Part shown: one piece after another, positions 1 through 10,757 of the stretch
Layout: every line of letters starts with the position of its first letter
How positions within the stretch are numbered: the first letter of the stretch is position 1
Source of the DNA: JAMHWD01 sp035911135
GTDB lineage: Bacteria > Pseudomonadota > Alphaproteobacteria > Micavibrionales > Micavibrionaceae
Direction: 5' to 3'
Assembly: GCA_035911135.1 (NCBI GenBank)
Contig: JAMHWD010000034.1
Coordinates: 62,001-126,000, forward strand
Length of the DNA: 64,000 bases
Notes under the pieces: generated by a model
Told to the model about the DNA's origin: nothing
Seen by the model: the letters and a program-made list of their open reading frames with translations, nothing else
Database searches by the model: none
Translations under genes and position numbers: made by a program

Positions 1-1
1 C

Positions 2-637
2 TTTTCCCGCAAAGTGCGTATCGTACTGGCGGAAAAAAGGCTCGATTTTGACTTGAAGATCGAGAAAATCTGGGAGCGCCGCACGGAATTTCTGGCCATG
101 AACCCGGCCGGGGACGTGCCTGTGCTGATCGAACCCGACGGCACGACTTTGGCCAATTCGCAAGTAATCTGCGAATATCTGGAAGAAGTTTATCCTGAAA
201 TCAACCTTCTCGGACACGACCCCGTCCAGCGCAGCGAAACACGCCGTCTGGTGAGCTGGTTTGATGTGAAATTCAACCGCGAGGTCAGCGATAACCTGAT
301 CGGCGAAAAGCTGATGAAGCGCTTCCTGAAACTCGGCGAGCCGCATGGCCCCTCGATCCGCGCCGGCCATGCCAATATCCACTATCATCTGGATTATATT
401 GGTTTTCTGACCGAAAAGCGCAAATGGCTGGCCGGTGATAATTTCTCGCTGGCGGATATCGCCGCAGCTGCCCATTTATCGGCTGTTGATTACATTGGTG
501 ATGTGCCATGGGAAGAACATGAAGCCGCCCGCCAATGGTATAACAAGGTAAAATCCCGCCCCAGCTTCAAGCCTTTGCTGGATGACCGCATTCCGGGATT
601 CATGCCATCCGGCCACTATGAGAAGGTTGGAACCTGA
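2..637 (+). CDS. Glutathione S-transferase family protein (5' partial)
   Basis: This is a glutathione S-transferase-like protein that starts upstream of the window. The reading frame is open from base 2, and the first visible residues (FSRKVRIVLAEKRL) match the end of the catalytic motif region of a GST thioredoxin fold. The cis-proline loop is visible as NPAGDVPVLIEPDG, followed by ANSQVICEYLEE, the usual GSH-contacting Ser region. The C-terminal helical domain contains WLAGDNFSLADIAAAAHL, the N-capping box typical of GSTs. Family members conjugate glutathione or act as glutathione-dependent isomerases or reductases in the cytosol; the substrate cannot be told. About ten N-terminal residues are probably missing. 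A downstream epimerase gene begins 67 bases after the stop and may be cotranscribed. Confidence 0.85.
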   Translation, partial: FSRKVRIVLAEKRLDFDLKIEKIWERRTEFLAMNPAGDVPVLIEPDGTTLANSQVICEYLEEVYPEINLLGHDPVQRSETRRLVSWFDVKFNREVSDNLIGEKLMKRFLKLGEPHGPSIRAGHANIHYHLDYIGFLTEKRKWLAGDNFSLADIAAAAHLSAVDYIGDVPWEEHEAARQWYNKVKSRPSFKPLLDDRIPGFMPSGHYEKVGT

Positions 638-704
638 CCTTTGCCTCGATAATGGTCAAAAGAAACCGCAGATAATAAGAATAAGAAAAATAATAAGGGT
701 TTTA

Positions 705-1637
705 ATGACCGACGAAAATCATCTCTTTTGTTTTGGCTATGGCTATAGCTGCGATTATCTGGGCCACGCCCTGATGGAACGCGGTGGATGGCGCGTTTCC
801 GGAACAACCCGAACGCCGGAACGCCGGGAAATATTAAGGGCGCGCGGTGTGAACGCCCATATTTTCGACACATCCCGCCCGTTGCCCGATCCCCTTTATA
901 CCCTTCGCGATGTTACACATATCGTTATTTCCACCCCGCCCGATGATGAAGGCGATCCTGTCTTTAACATCCATGGCCTTGATCTGACCAAATGCCCGAA
1001 ATTGAAATGGGTTGGCTATCATTCCACCAATGCTGTTTATGGCGACCGCAATGGCGGGGCGGTTGATGAGACATCCGAAGTGCGCCCCAGCAGCAAGCGC
1101 GGCAGCCGCAGAGTAAAGGCAGAGACGCAATGGCTCTCGCTTTATGAGCAGTATAAACTTCCGATGCATATATTCCGTCTGGCCGGCATTTATGGCCCCG
1201 GCCGCAGCGCCCTTGATTCCATCCGCGCAGGCGTAGCGCGGCGCATCAACAAGCCAGGGCACGCTTTCGGGCGCATTCATGTCGAGGACATGGCCCATGT
1301 GTTGATGGCCTCGATGGAAGCGCCGGATCCGGGCCAGATCTATAATATTTGTGACGACCTGCCCGCGCCCAGCCACGAGGTTATCGAATACGCCTCTACG
1401 CTGCTCCGCCGCCCGCCGCCGCCCCTCGTTGACTTTGAAGATGCCAATCTCGCCCCGATCACCCGCAGTTTTTACATGGACAATCGCCGTGTCCAGAACC
1501 GAAAAATCAAAGAAAAGCTCAATGTTAGCCTGAAATATCCGGATTTTCGCAAAGGGCTTGATGCTTGCCTCGCCGCCGAGGAATACGCCATTACACTCTT
1601 CAAGAGGCAAGATGGCGGCGGCTTTATGGGCGGCTAG
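705..1637 (+). CDS. NAD-dependent epimerase/dehydratase, YeeZ-like atypical SDR
   Basis: This 310-residue protein resembles the YeeZ group of extended short-chain dehydrogenases. The nucleotide-binding start is CFGYGYSCDYLGHAL, followed by a strand carrying GTTRTPER. A mid-protein STNAVYGDRNGGAVDE segment corresponds to the YeeZ 'STTGVYGDH' region, and FRLAGIYGPGRSALDSI follows. A classical Tyr-x-x-x-Lys catalytic pair is not obvious, which is usual for this atypical group. The ATG at 705 is chosen because the Rossmann fold starts directly after it; an in-frame upstream extension to 582 overlaps the GST gene and shows no domain. The substrate is unknown; a sugar nucleotide or a damaged metabolite are possibilities. 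Confidence 0.8.
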   Translation: MTDENHLFCFGYGYSCDYLGHALMERGGWRVSGTTRTPERREILRARGVNAHIFDTSRPLPDPLYTLRDVTHIVISTPPDDEGDPVFNIHGLDLTKCPKLKWVGYHSTNAVYGDRNGGAVDETSEVRPSSKRGSRRVKAETQWLSLYEQYKLPMHIFRLAGIYGPGRSALDSIRAGVARRINKPGHAFGRIHVEDMAHVLMASMEAPDPGQIYNICDDLPAPSHEVIEYASTLLRRPPPPLVDFEDANLAPITRSFYMDNRRVQNRKIKEKLNVSLKYPDFRKGLDACLAAEEYAITLFKRQDGGGFMGG

Positions 1638-1643
1638 TTTTTT

Positions 1644-3551
1644 TCAGGCCACGCTGACATGGCGATAGGGAAGACGTACGGTGACAGTTGTACCCTCACC
1701 CACGGCTGAATCGATCATCAGCGTACCGTTGTGCATCTCCACAAGGCTTTTGGTAATCGCAAGTCCCAGCCCCGATCCCTCGTGATTGCGCGTGTAGGAT
1801 GAAGATGCCTGCTCAAAAGGTCTCGTGATGCAATGCAGTTTATTCGCCGGAATACCAATCCCGTTATCGCAGATACGGATGGATATAAATTCAGGGCGTT
1901 CATGGCATTCCATCCAGACCTGCCCTTTTTCACGGGAGAATTTAACCGCGTTGGAAAGAAGGTTTAGAATAACCTGCATGAAGGCCCGTCGGTCGGCGAT
2001 GATGGTCAGGCTGTCATTGGTCAGCTTGTCCATGGAGATTTTTACGCCTGATTCCAGCGCGCGGCCTTCCATCATATGAATGGCCAGCTTGATCACCTTG
2101 TTGATATTGATTTCTTCAAGATCCAGCTCGTATTTCCCGGCCTCGATCTTGGACATATCTAAAATATCGCTGATCAGATCCAGCAAATGTTCGCCGCTCT
2201 CACGGATACCGGAAATGTATTCCAGATATTTTTCTGTGCCGATAGGCCCCAGCAATTGGCGCTGGATCATCTCGGAAAACCCGATAATCGCATTCAAGGG
2301 CGTGCGCAGCTCATGGCTCATATTCGCCAAAAACTGCGATTTAGCGGAATAGGCCCGTTCGGCAGCTTCCTTAGCCTCGCGCAGCTCACGCTCGTATAAC
2401 ATGCGCTCGGTCATGTCCTGCATGATCCCGTATAGCGCAATCACATCGCCTTCAGAATCGCGCTCGCAGCGTCCTTCGCAACGAATGTAACGAATATCCC
2501 CGCCGGGGCGGATGATACGGAATTCCATGTCGTAATCATTTTGCTCGATAATCGCGCGCTGGAAGGCTTGCACAACACGGCCCACATCGCGGCGGTGAAC
2601 CATGCTGTTGAGCGCATCAATGCTGGGCAGGAAATTACCGCGGCTCACGCCGAAAATGCGGAAAATCTGGTCGGACCATTCAATGCCTTCTTCGCCCATC
2701 ACCCAGCGCCAACGGCCCATACGGCCGATAATCTCGGCCTCGCCCAATTGCTTTTCGCGGGTAATGAGCTGATCCTCATGACGCTTGATCGGCGTGATAT
2801 CCCGGCCAATGCAATAGACGCTTTTATTGGCACGGCTCAAACGCCATTCCATCCAGAAGGTCTGACCCGAAGGCCCGATCATGCGGGCCTCAAAATCAAT
2901 AACCCTGATCGCATCATGATCATCGGCAAAGGATAAGCCTTGCATCTGCGCGCGGATCGAAGGGCGATCCTGCTCGTCAAATAATTCATAAAAATTGATA
3001 TCCGGGCCGGAATCCTGCAGACCCGAAAAAGCATAAAAGGCCTGATTGGCCCGGATCAGCGTTCCCTGACGATCGACAACCAGCATGATCTCATTCGAGA
3101 GATCAATAAAACGCTGGCGGTCGGTTTCCACCAGATCATTGCTTTGGCGCGCCGCCGGTGCAAATTGCTTGAGGCGCTCCAGAAAATAATTTTTCTCGCC
3201 CTCATCCAGCCCTTCTTCTTCGGATGGCTCGGCCACGCTGCCAATCAGATAGGACCCTTCTGCGCTTTGCAGCTTTTCAAAATACATCTCCAAAGGCTCT
3301 GTGCTGCCACCTCGTAATTTCAACGTGTAAGCGCCTGGCACAAATGATTGCGGGTCAAATGCTTCCTGAAAGAGGAAAATATCAAAGACCGATGAGCCGA
3401 CAATATCGCTTAAGGAAAAATAATCGAGAAATCCGCCGCTGGCGAAAAGAACACGGCCATCATGACGCATGGCAATGCGCGGGGAGTAAGTCTCAGAGGT
3501 TCCGGCTGTGAGGATGGCCTGAACGCTGCGGTCGCGGATCTGAAAGCTCAT
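1644..3551 (-). CDS. PAS-domain sensor histidine kinase, PleC/DivJ-like
   Basis: This is a 635-residue hybrid-free histidine kinase without a clear transmembrane segment, so probably cytosolic. An N-terminal PAS-like segment (about 25-100) is followed by a PAS domain (about 145-260) and a PAS_3-fold domain (about 275-385) ending in GIMQDMTER. A short coiled coil leads into HisKA, with the phospho-acceptor His413 in FLANMSHELRTPLNAI. The HATPase domain has the N box NLLSNAVKF (530-538), the G1 box DNGIGIP and the G2 box GSGLGLAITKSLVEMH. The HisKA/HATPase sequence resembles the PleC/DivJ/PdhS cell-cycle kinases. No response regulator is adjacent, so its partner is elsewhere. A small inverted repeat (gaactc-catt-gagttc, 3575-3590) lies just upstream of its start. 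Confidence 0.9.
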   Translation of the reverse strand: MSFQIRDRSVQAILTAGTSETYSPRIAMRHDGRVLFASGGFLDYFSLSDIVGSSVFDIFLFQEAFDPQSFVPGAYTLKLRGGSTEPLEMYFEKLQSAEGSYLIGSVAEPSEEEGLDEGEKNYFLERLKQFAPAARQSNDLVETDRQRFIDLSNEIMLVVDRQGTLIRANQAFYAFSGLQDSGPDINFYELFDEQDRPSIRAQMQGLSFADDHDAIRVIDFEARMIGPSGQTFWMEWRLSRANKSVYCIGRDITPIKRHEDQLITREKQLGEAEIIGRMGRWRWVMGEEGIEWSDQIFRIFGVSRGNFLPSIDALNSMVHRRDVGRVVQAFQRAIIEQNDYDMEFRIIRPGGDIRYIRCEGRCERDSEGDVIALYGIMQDMTERMLYERELREAKEAAERAYSAKSQFLANMSHELRTPLNAIIGFSEMIQRQLLGPIGTEKYLEYISGIRESGEHLLDLISDILDMSKIEAGKYELDLEEININKVIKLAIHMMEGRALESGVKISMDKLTNDSLTIIADRRAFMQVILNLLSNAVKFSREKGQVWMECHERPEFISIRICDNGIGIPANKLHCITRPFEQASSSYTRNHEGSGLGLAITKSLVEMHNGTLMIDSAVGEGTTVTVRLPYRHVSVA

Positions 3552-3660
3552 GGCTGCGTCTTAAAAATTCCGGTGAACTCCATTGAGTTCGTTCTCAAGA
3601 AGATTAGCAATAATAATTCATATCTCCGCCCCCTCGCAAGTTTAATCCGCATCATTAAAA

Positions 3661-3696
3661 GATAACGCCGCCTCCAAGGCGGAGAACGGCGTTATC
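3661..3696 (-). terminator. Hairpin terminator after the periplasmic redoxin gene
   Basis: A 10-bp perfect inverted repeat (gataacgccg ... cggcgttatc) encloses a second inner stem (ccgcc/ggcgg). On the minus strand it is followed by a short T run (tttt). It lies just beyond the stop of the redoxin gene, upstream of the histidine kinase, so it probably separates the two minus-strand transcripts. Confidence 0.65.
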
Positions 3697-3723
3697 AGGG
3701 GCGGGGGAAGCCCTTTTCAGGTA

Positions 3724-4344
3724 TTAGTTGGTCGTGCCGTATTTCACGCCGCAGCCATAAGGCGCGGATGTGCTTGTTGTCACGGCCTTGCCAGCCTGAA
3801 GCTCATTAATGGCGGTGCTGACATAATTTGTCGCGCCTTCGATGGTTTCAGGGTTCGGGCTGGGGTCGCTGTCGATCGCGCCGGCATAGGCCACATTGCC
3901 TTCGGCATCAATCACAAACATATGCGGTGTTGTCTTGGCATCATAGGCTTTACCGACCACGCCGGAGACATCCAGAATTTTTGTGCTTGGCTCGGATTTG
4001 GCTTCAGTCAGCATCGTCTTGGCCTGTTCAGCCGTGATATTGCCCTGCTGGCCTTCGGCGGAGGAAACAATCGTTACCCATTCCACGCCCTTGGCGCGCG
4101 CTTCGCTCTGAAGCTTTTGCATGTTTCCGCTTTCATAATGCTTTTTCACGAACGGACATTCATGGTTCGTCCATTCCAGAACAACAATCTTGCCCTTCTG
4201 ATCGCTCAGCTTGAAGGGCTGGCCGTTAATGTCGGTGGCCTCGATTTCCGGGGCAGGCTTGCCGATTTCAACAGCGGCCTGTGCAGGCAGGATCGCCAGC
4301 GCCAGAACGGCAAAAGCGGCCAGATATGGCATTTTTTTAAGCAT
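3724..4344 (-). CDS. Periplasmic thioredoxin-fold protein, PRX_like1 family
   Basis: This 206-residue protein has a clear Sec signal peptide (hydrophobic YLAAFAVLALAILPAQA, cleavage after AQA) and an AhpC/TSA-type redoxin domain. The conserved peroxidatic-like cysteine is in WTNHECPFVKKHY. A second cysteine near the C-terminus (YGCGVKY) corresponds to the GCSIKW motif of PRX_like1 proteins. Family members are thought to act as thiol peroxidases or thioredoxin-like reductants. The next minus-strand gene upstream encodes a DsbD/ScsB-type reductase, which suggests that this redoxin receives electrons in the periplasm from that protein; this is inference. A cytosolic paralogue without signal peptide is at 53438-53992. 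Confidence 0.8.
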   Translation of the reverse strand: MLKKMPYLAAFAVLALAILPAQAAVEIGKPAPEIEATDINGQPFKLSDQKGKIVVLEWTNHECPFVKKHYESGNMQKLQSEARAKGVEWVTIVSSAEGQQGNITAEQAKTMLTEAKSEPSTKILDVSGVVGKAYDAKTTPHMFVIDAEGNVAYAGAIDSDPSPNPETIEGATNYVSTAINELQAGKAVTTSTSAPYGCGVKYGTTN

Positions 4345-4426
4345 AATTTTCTCCTATGTTGGTTATGCAATTCAAATAACGCAGCAAATTCACAAATCTA
4401 AAACTTTTCCACCCGCATGATACGGA

Positions 4427-6556
4427 TCATCCCTCAATACCCTTCGCGACAATCGCGGGCGTTAAAATCTGCGGCAAAAGAACGGCTTCTGGCCGCTTGC
4501 CATCCGCGCCGGGCTTGCCGTAATACACATAAATCGGAACGCCGTTACGGCCAAAAGATTTCAGATACTGGGTAATAACTGGATCCGCATTGGTCCAGTC
4601 ACCGACCAGATACCGAACGCCTCTGGCGGCAAATAGTTCTTTGGTAGATGGAATATTCAGCGAAGTCGCATGATTGACCTTGCAGGTAATACACCAGGCG
4701 GCCGTCATTTCCACAAATACCGGATCGGATGAGGCAAGGGCTGCCGAAAGCGCTTCCGGGCTGAAGACCTCGCCAAAAGCGCCCTCTTCTGTAACCTTAA
4801 GCGATGCCGGGCCTTGCGTTCGCGGCAACAGAAAAACCGCCCCGGCAAGGCTGAAGATAATGGCGGCAACGGCAATACTGCGCCAGAGCCCCTTATGCGG
4901 CACGCGGGCCATAACCCAGATCGCAAAAGCAATCAGCACCAGCCCCAGCATCAGCCCCAGCAGCGCCAGCGCATCAACCTGCTGCGCCGCCACCCAGACC
5001 AGCCATGCGGCAAAGGCAAACATCGGAAAGGCCAGAAACTGGCGGAAATTTTCCATCCACGCGCCGGGCCGTGGCAGACGTTTTTGCAAAGCCGGCACGA
5101 ATGCCAGCACCAGATAAGGCAGCGCCAGCCCCAAGCCCAGCGCGGCAAATATTACCAGCGCAACGATAGCGGGTTGAAGCAGCGCATAACCAATCGCCAC
5201 GCCCATGAACGGCGCGGTGCAGGGCGTGGCCACCAGCGTAGCCAGAACACCTGTAAAGAACGAAGCCCCCAGACCATCGCCGCTGGCCAGCTTGCCGCCG
5301 CAATTGCCGCAAAGATTGCGAAATTCAAAAAATCCGCTCAAATTCAGGCCGATCACAAACAGAAGATAAGCCAGCAAGGACACCACAAGCGCATTTTGCA
5401 GCTGAAATCCCCAGCCCAGCTGCGCGCCGCCGGCCTGTAAAGCAATCAAAACCCCTGCGATCAGCAGGAATGTCAGCATCACCCCGCCCGTATAAAACAT
5501 CCCATGCAAACGGGCCAAAGACACATCTTTCTTGGCGATCTTTACAAGGCTCAACGCCTTGAGCGAAAGCACCGGGAAAACGCATGGCATCAAATTCAGC
5601 ACAAGACCGCCCAGTAACGCCATGACTAAGGCCACGCCCAGACTGGTATCCGCCGTTTCCTTGGCCGCAGCCGTTACCGGCGCAGGGGCAAGCTGATCTG
5701 ATTGCGCGGTAATCTCGTAGGCCTGACGGCGGCCATTCATATCCTCAAAAGCCAGCAAGCCCTTGATGCTTTCCAGCCCGGCTATGTCGCGCCCATCACG
5801 TTTTTGCGTGAAAATAATATCGCCGTTTTCCTGCTGGCTGACATCCGCCGGGGCGGCATTGGCCACCAGCCCCCATTCAATGGGCAAAAACTCAAGACTG
5901 TCTTTTTTGATGCCCTCAGCAAAACCGGCAGGCGGCTCTACGCGCAGAATAAAATCATCGCCCTTTGTTTTGAAATCGGCGCTCCAATCGGCAGATTGCG
6001 GCAGGGCGGCTCTGGCCTGATCAAAAAACGGCGTATTATTCTCATCGGCATTTTGTGGATCATTCAGCACCAGATCCAGCGTTGCATATTCCGGGATGCA
6101 AATATCCTTGCAGACCAGAACCTCGACATCCACGCTCAATTTCACCGGCCCGTCCGGCAGGCTGGCCGGGGCTTTGATGGTCTGCAGGAGAACAACGCCA
6201 TCCTCATAGCCATAATTCAAAAGGACATCATAGGGAATTTTCCGAGGCACAGGCCATTGGATGGATCCCGCCTCGAACCTTTCAGGAAGCTTCCATTTCA
6301 GGCGGGGCGCAGAACCGGAATCCCCCGGATTAACCCAATAAGTATGCCAGTGAGGGGCAATGGATTGCTCAACCCCCACCATGATTTCCGCACCGGGCTG
6401 GATTGTGGATCGCTCCGCCAGAACGCGGAAATTAACGTAATGTTCCTGCGGCTTTTCCGGTTCCCCTTGCGCGAATGCGGGAGTTTGCACAAAAACCAGA
6501 CCCAAAAATGCGAGTAAATAAAGAAATCTCACGAGATCGAACCCCTTTGCCTGCAT
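4427..6556 (-). CDS. Protein-disulfide reductase, DsbD/ScsB type
   Basis: This membrane protein of about 709 residues moves electrons from cytosolic thioredoxin across the inner membrane to periplasmic thiol proteins. A signal peptide (LYLLAFLGLVFVQTPAFA) is followed by a large periplasmic N-terminal domain with a VLVCKDICIP cysteine pair. The transmembrane domain carries the two redox cysteines in NLMPCVFPVLSLKAL and TPCTAPFMGVAIGYAL. The C-terminal thioredoxin domain has the CxxC motif in AAWCITCKVNH. The longer N-terminal domain is as in ScsB rather than classical DsbD. The ATG at 6556 is preferred because it places a normal signal peptide at the N-terminus; an in-frame TTG at 6592 would add 12 residues. 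The downstream redoxin (3724-4344) is the likely partner. Confidence 0.88.
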   Translation of the reverse strand: MQAKGFDLVRFLYLLAFLGLVFVQTPAFAQGEPEKPQEHYVNFRVLAERSTIQPGAEIMVGVEQSIAPHWHTYWVNPGDSGSAPRLKWKLPERFEAGSIQWPVPRKIPYDVLLNYGYEDGVVLLQTIKAPASLPDGPVKLSVDVEVLVCKDICIPEYATLDLVLNDPQNADENNTPFFDQARAALPQSADWSADFKTKGDDFILRVEPPAGFAEGIKKDSLEFLPIEWGLVANAAPADVSQQENGDIIFTQKRDGRDIAGLESIKGLLAFEDMNGRRQAYEITAQSDQLAPAPVTAAAKETADTSLGVALVMALLGGLVLNLMPCVFPVLSLKALSLVKIAKKDVSLARLHGMFYTGGVMLTFLLIAGVLIALQAGGAQLGWGFQLQNALVVSLLAYLLFVIGLNLSGFFEFRNLCGNCGGKLASGDGLGASFFTGVLATLVATPCTAPFMGVAIGYALLQPAIVALVIFAALGLGLALPYLVLAFVPALQKRLPRPGAWMENFRQFLAFPMFAFAAWLVWVAAQQVDALALLGLMLGLVLIAFAIWVMARVPHKGLWRSIAVAAIIFSLAGAVFLLPRTQGPASLKVTEEGAFGEVFSPEALSAALASSDPVFVEMTAAWCITCKVNHATSLNIPSTKELFAARGVRYLVGDWTNADPVITQYLKSFGRNGVPIYVYYGKPGADGKRPEAVLLPQILTPAIVAKGIEG

Positions 6557-6719
6557 GGATAACCGATATAGACCGACCAACAGGATATACAAGTTTATGA
6601 TACGAACAAAGCATCTATTCCCTTCGCCGGGCCGCTTGACATCCGGCAGCAGGCCTGAAAAACTTTTGGAACTTAAATTATTTTCTAGAGTTTTTTGCTT
6701 TTAAGGGGATTTCCTGATC

Positions 6720-8693
<1,974 letters not shown>

Positions 8694-8865
8694 AACCCTT
8701 GCGCGACCCTTGTAAAACTGATTTATTATAATCATGAGCCTTTACGCCATCACTTCCGCAACCTTTATCGCAGCCGCAGCAGCGGCGGGTGCGCCCGCGT
8801 AATATGGCGACAAGCGCGAGACGCCCGCGCATCCGAAAAGAAAAACTCAAAAAACCAATTACCTT

Positions 8866-8946
8866 GTCATTGCGAGCGCAAGCGAAGCGATCCAGAATTT
8901 TCAGTCACAGAACTGGATTGCTTCGGGATAAATCCCTCGCAATGAC
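8866..8946. repeat. Imperfect palindromic interspersed repeat, copy 1
   Basis: The unit begins with gtcattgcgag and ends with the inverted ctcgcaatgac. The inner arms gcgaagcgatccag and ctggattgcttcg also pair. It lies in the 277-bp gap between aacS and the aminotransferase gene. The same ends occur in a second copy at 35525-35622. The sequence resembles the 'cattgcgag...aagcaatccag' family of dispersed palindromic repeats known from many bacterial genomes. Confidence 0.85.
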
Positions 8947-8970
8947 GGAAGAGAAACGAAAGAAACAACA

Positions 8971-10188
8971 ATGACACAGACACAAACAACATCCCTGCCG
9001 CAATCGCAGACCGATGAAATCAATGAAATCCGCACCGACAAGCCCAAATTCCGGCCCGTCCTTCATGCCCTGACCGCCAATCCCGGCGTGCAGATGATGA
9101 GCTATGCACGCGGCAAGGATAACATGATCACACTGGCGCAAGGCGAAGGCGATTCCCCTACGCCCGATTTCATCATTGATGCGGTGGTAAACGCGATGCG
9201 CGAGGGCAAGACCTATTACGGCCCCGTTCTGGGCATTGACCCGCTGCGGTCTGCGATCTCGGATTATTATACCCGGATCTATAATCTCAATATCCCCTCC
9301 AGCCGGATTTTCGTGACGCAAAGCGGATCAACAGCCGTGCATTTATCACTCGCCTCGCTGCTGGATAAAGGTGATGAGGTTGTGGCCGTCACGCCGATCT
9401 GGAAAAATCTTCTGGGCGCGATCGAATTGACACAAGCCTCCACAGTGCAGGTCTTCCTTGATCACAACGAGCAAGGCTGGAGCCTTGATCTGAACAAACT
9501 ATTCGCCGCCTGCACGCCTTACACCAAAGTCATATTGATGGTCACGCCTTCCAACCCGACAGGCTGGACCGCCACGCGCGAACAAATGAAGGAAATCCTT
9601 GAATTTGCAAGGCGGCGCGGCATCTGGATTATTGCCGATGAAGTCTATAGCCGCCTTGTCTTTGACGGGACGCGCGCGCCTTCTTTCCTTGATGTTGCCG
9701 AACCAGATGATCACCTGCTGGTCATCAACAGCTTCTCCAAAAGCTGGGCCATGACGGGTTGGCGCATGGGCTGGATCGTTGGTCCGCCAGAGGCCGAGGA
9801 GAAGATCCGCGACGTAGCGCTGTATAACAATCTTTGCCCGCAGACTTTCGCGCAATATGGCGGTATCGCAGCCCTCGAACAGGGCGAGGACTTCCTCAAA
9901 AGCCAGATTGATCTCTGGCGCTCAAACCGCGATCTGACGATGAAGCGTTTTGCCGAGATGGGCCGTATTCAAATGACCAAGCCACAGGCCACCTTCTATG
10001 GCTTTTTCAAAGTGGACGGCGAGCCGGATTGCCTTGAGATGACGCGCAAATTCATTGATCAGGCTGGTGTTCTGCTTTCGCCGGGCTGTGCGTTCGGCCA
10101 ATCCTGCAAGGGCTATATCCGCATGTGTTTTGCGGTCTCTGAACGACGCCTGAATGAGGCGCTGGACCGGATGCAAAAAGTCCTTTAA
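8971..10188 (+). CDS. Class I/II pyridoxal-phosphate aminotransferase
   Basis: This 405-residue enzyme is a fold-type I aminotransferase of the aspartate aminotransferase Igamma type. It shows the cofactor-binding pattern TQSGSTAVHLSLASLL, the SNPTGWTATREQ loop, the Asp/Tyr pair in IIADEVYSRLVF, and the Schiff-base lysine in SFSKSWAMTGWRMGWIVG. The C-terminal substrate-carboxylate arginine region is GYIRMCFAVSERRL. Such enzymes transfer amino groups between amino acids and 2-oxoacids in the cytosol; the amino acid specificity cannot be assigned. The ATG follows the palindromic repeat by 24 bases, so the repeat lies within its leader or promoter region. The next gene follows after 9 bases. Confidence 0.88.
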   Translation: MTQTQTTSLPQSQTDEINEIRTDKPKFRPVLHALTANPGVQMMSYARGKDNMITLAQGEGDSPTPDFIIDAVVNAMREGKTYYGPVLGIDPLRSAISDYYTRIYNLNIPSSRIFVTQSGSTAVHLSLASLLDKGDEVVAVTPIWKNLLGAIELTQASTVQVFLDHNEQGWSLDLNKLFAACTPYTKVILMVTPSNPTGWTATREQMKEILEFARRRGIWIIADEVYSRLVFDGTRAPSFLDVAEPDDHLLVINSFSKSWAMTGWRMGWIVGPPEAEEKIRDVALYNNLCPQTFAQYGGIAALEQGEDFLKSQIDLWRSNRDLTMKRFAEMGRIQMTKPQATFYGFFKVDGEPDCLEMTRKFIDQAGVLLSPGCAFGQSCKGYIRMCFAVSERRLNEALDRMQKVL

Positions 10189-10197
10189 TAAGGATGC

Positions 10198-10584
10198 ATG
10201 GCCAATAAAAAATTAATGGGAGGGCTGATATTCGAAGGCTATCGGATGTCAGTCGCGCAGGATCAGTATTTCCGGCAGACACAACAAAGGCTCGCGATCT
10301 TCTCCGAGCCGAAGAATCCTGCGCGCTTCCATGAATTTTCTGAAAACTACCTCCGCACAATTCTGGATGATATGAAATTTGTTGCCAGCTGGAACGCGTA
10401 TAAAGGCCGCAGCCTAAGCGCCCTTATGAATGCGTGTCAGGCAGGGTTTGCCACAAGCCCGCGCGCCAAATTATGCCGTTTCTCCCGCGAGGATCTGGAA
10501 TGGCTGGTTGATGGCATGTATGGCGGGAAAAATTCCTATACCCCTCCATCACGGCCCGAAGGCCCCTCAATTTCCGCTGATTAA
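10198..10584 (+). CDS. Hypothetical protein, 128 residues
   Basis: No family is recognised. A good ribosome-binding site (aagga) sits five bases before the ATG, and the gene starts 9 bases after the aminotransferase stop, so it is probably translated from the same mRNA. The protein looks soluble and basic, has no signal peptide or membrane segment, and contains a mostly helical middle (RFHEFSENYLRTILDDMKF) and a Pro/Ser-rich tail. It could be a small regulator or structural protein, but nothing visible decides this. Confidence 0.6.
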   Translation: MANKKLMGGLIFEGYRMSVAQDQYFRQTQQRLAIFSEPKNPARFHEFSENYLRTILDDMKFVASWNAYKGRSLSALMNACQAGFATSPRAKLCRFSREDLEWLVDGMYGGKNSYTPPSRPEGPSISAD

Positions 10585-10626
10585 TCGCAAAAGAGAAAAT
10601 AAGGCCAAATTATGGCCAGTTGTTGG

Positions 10627-10660
10627 AAATTTCATGCAAATTTGTGTTATCATGAAATTT
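10627..10660. promoter_or_regulatory. Perfect 10-bp inverted repeat upstream of the DotA-like cluster
   Basis: The arms aaatttcatg (10627-10636) and catgaaattt (10651-10660) are perfect inverted repeats with a 14-base spacer, in an AT-rich intergenic region. They end about 97 bases before the first DotA-like start codon. The arrangement suits a dimeric regulator binding site or an mRNA hairpin; there is no T run to suggest a terminator on the plus strand. Confidence 0.45.
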
Positions 10661-10757
10661 GAGGCTCTGTTTGCTGAAAAATTTACTAAAATTTTAAGTA
10701 TCTCGGTCTTACAATATAAGGGCGGAAATCCGCGATTGGCGGATAAGAGGGTTGATT

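Noticed and set aside
6636..6664. TTGACA upstream of aacS as a -35 element
   Set aside because: No acceptable -10 lies 16-18 bases downstream, so no promoter was assigned.
8735..8803. 22-residue frame after aacS (starts MSLYAITS)
   Set aside because: It is very short and Ala-rich, with no ribosome site and no known family.
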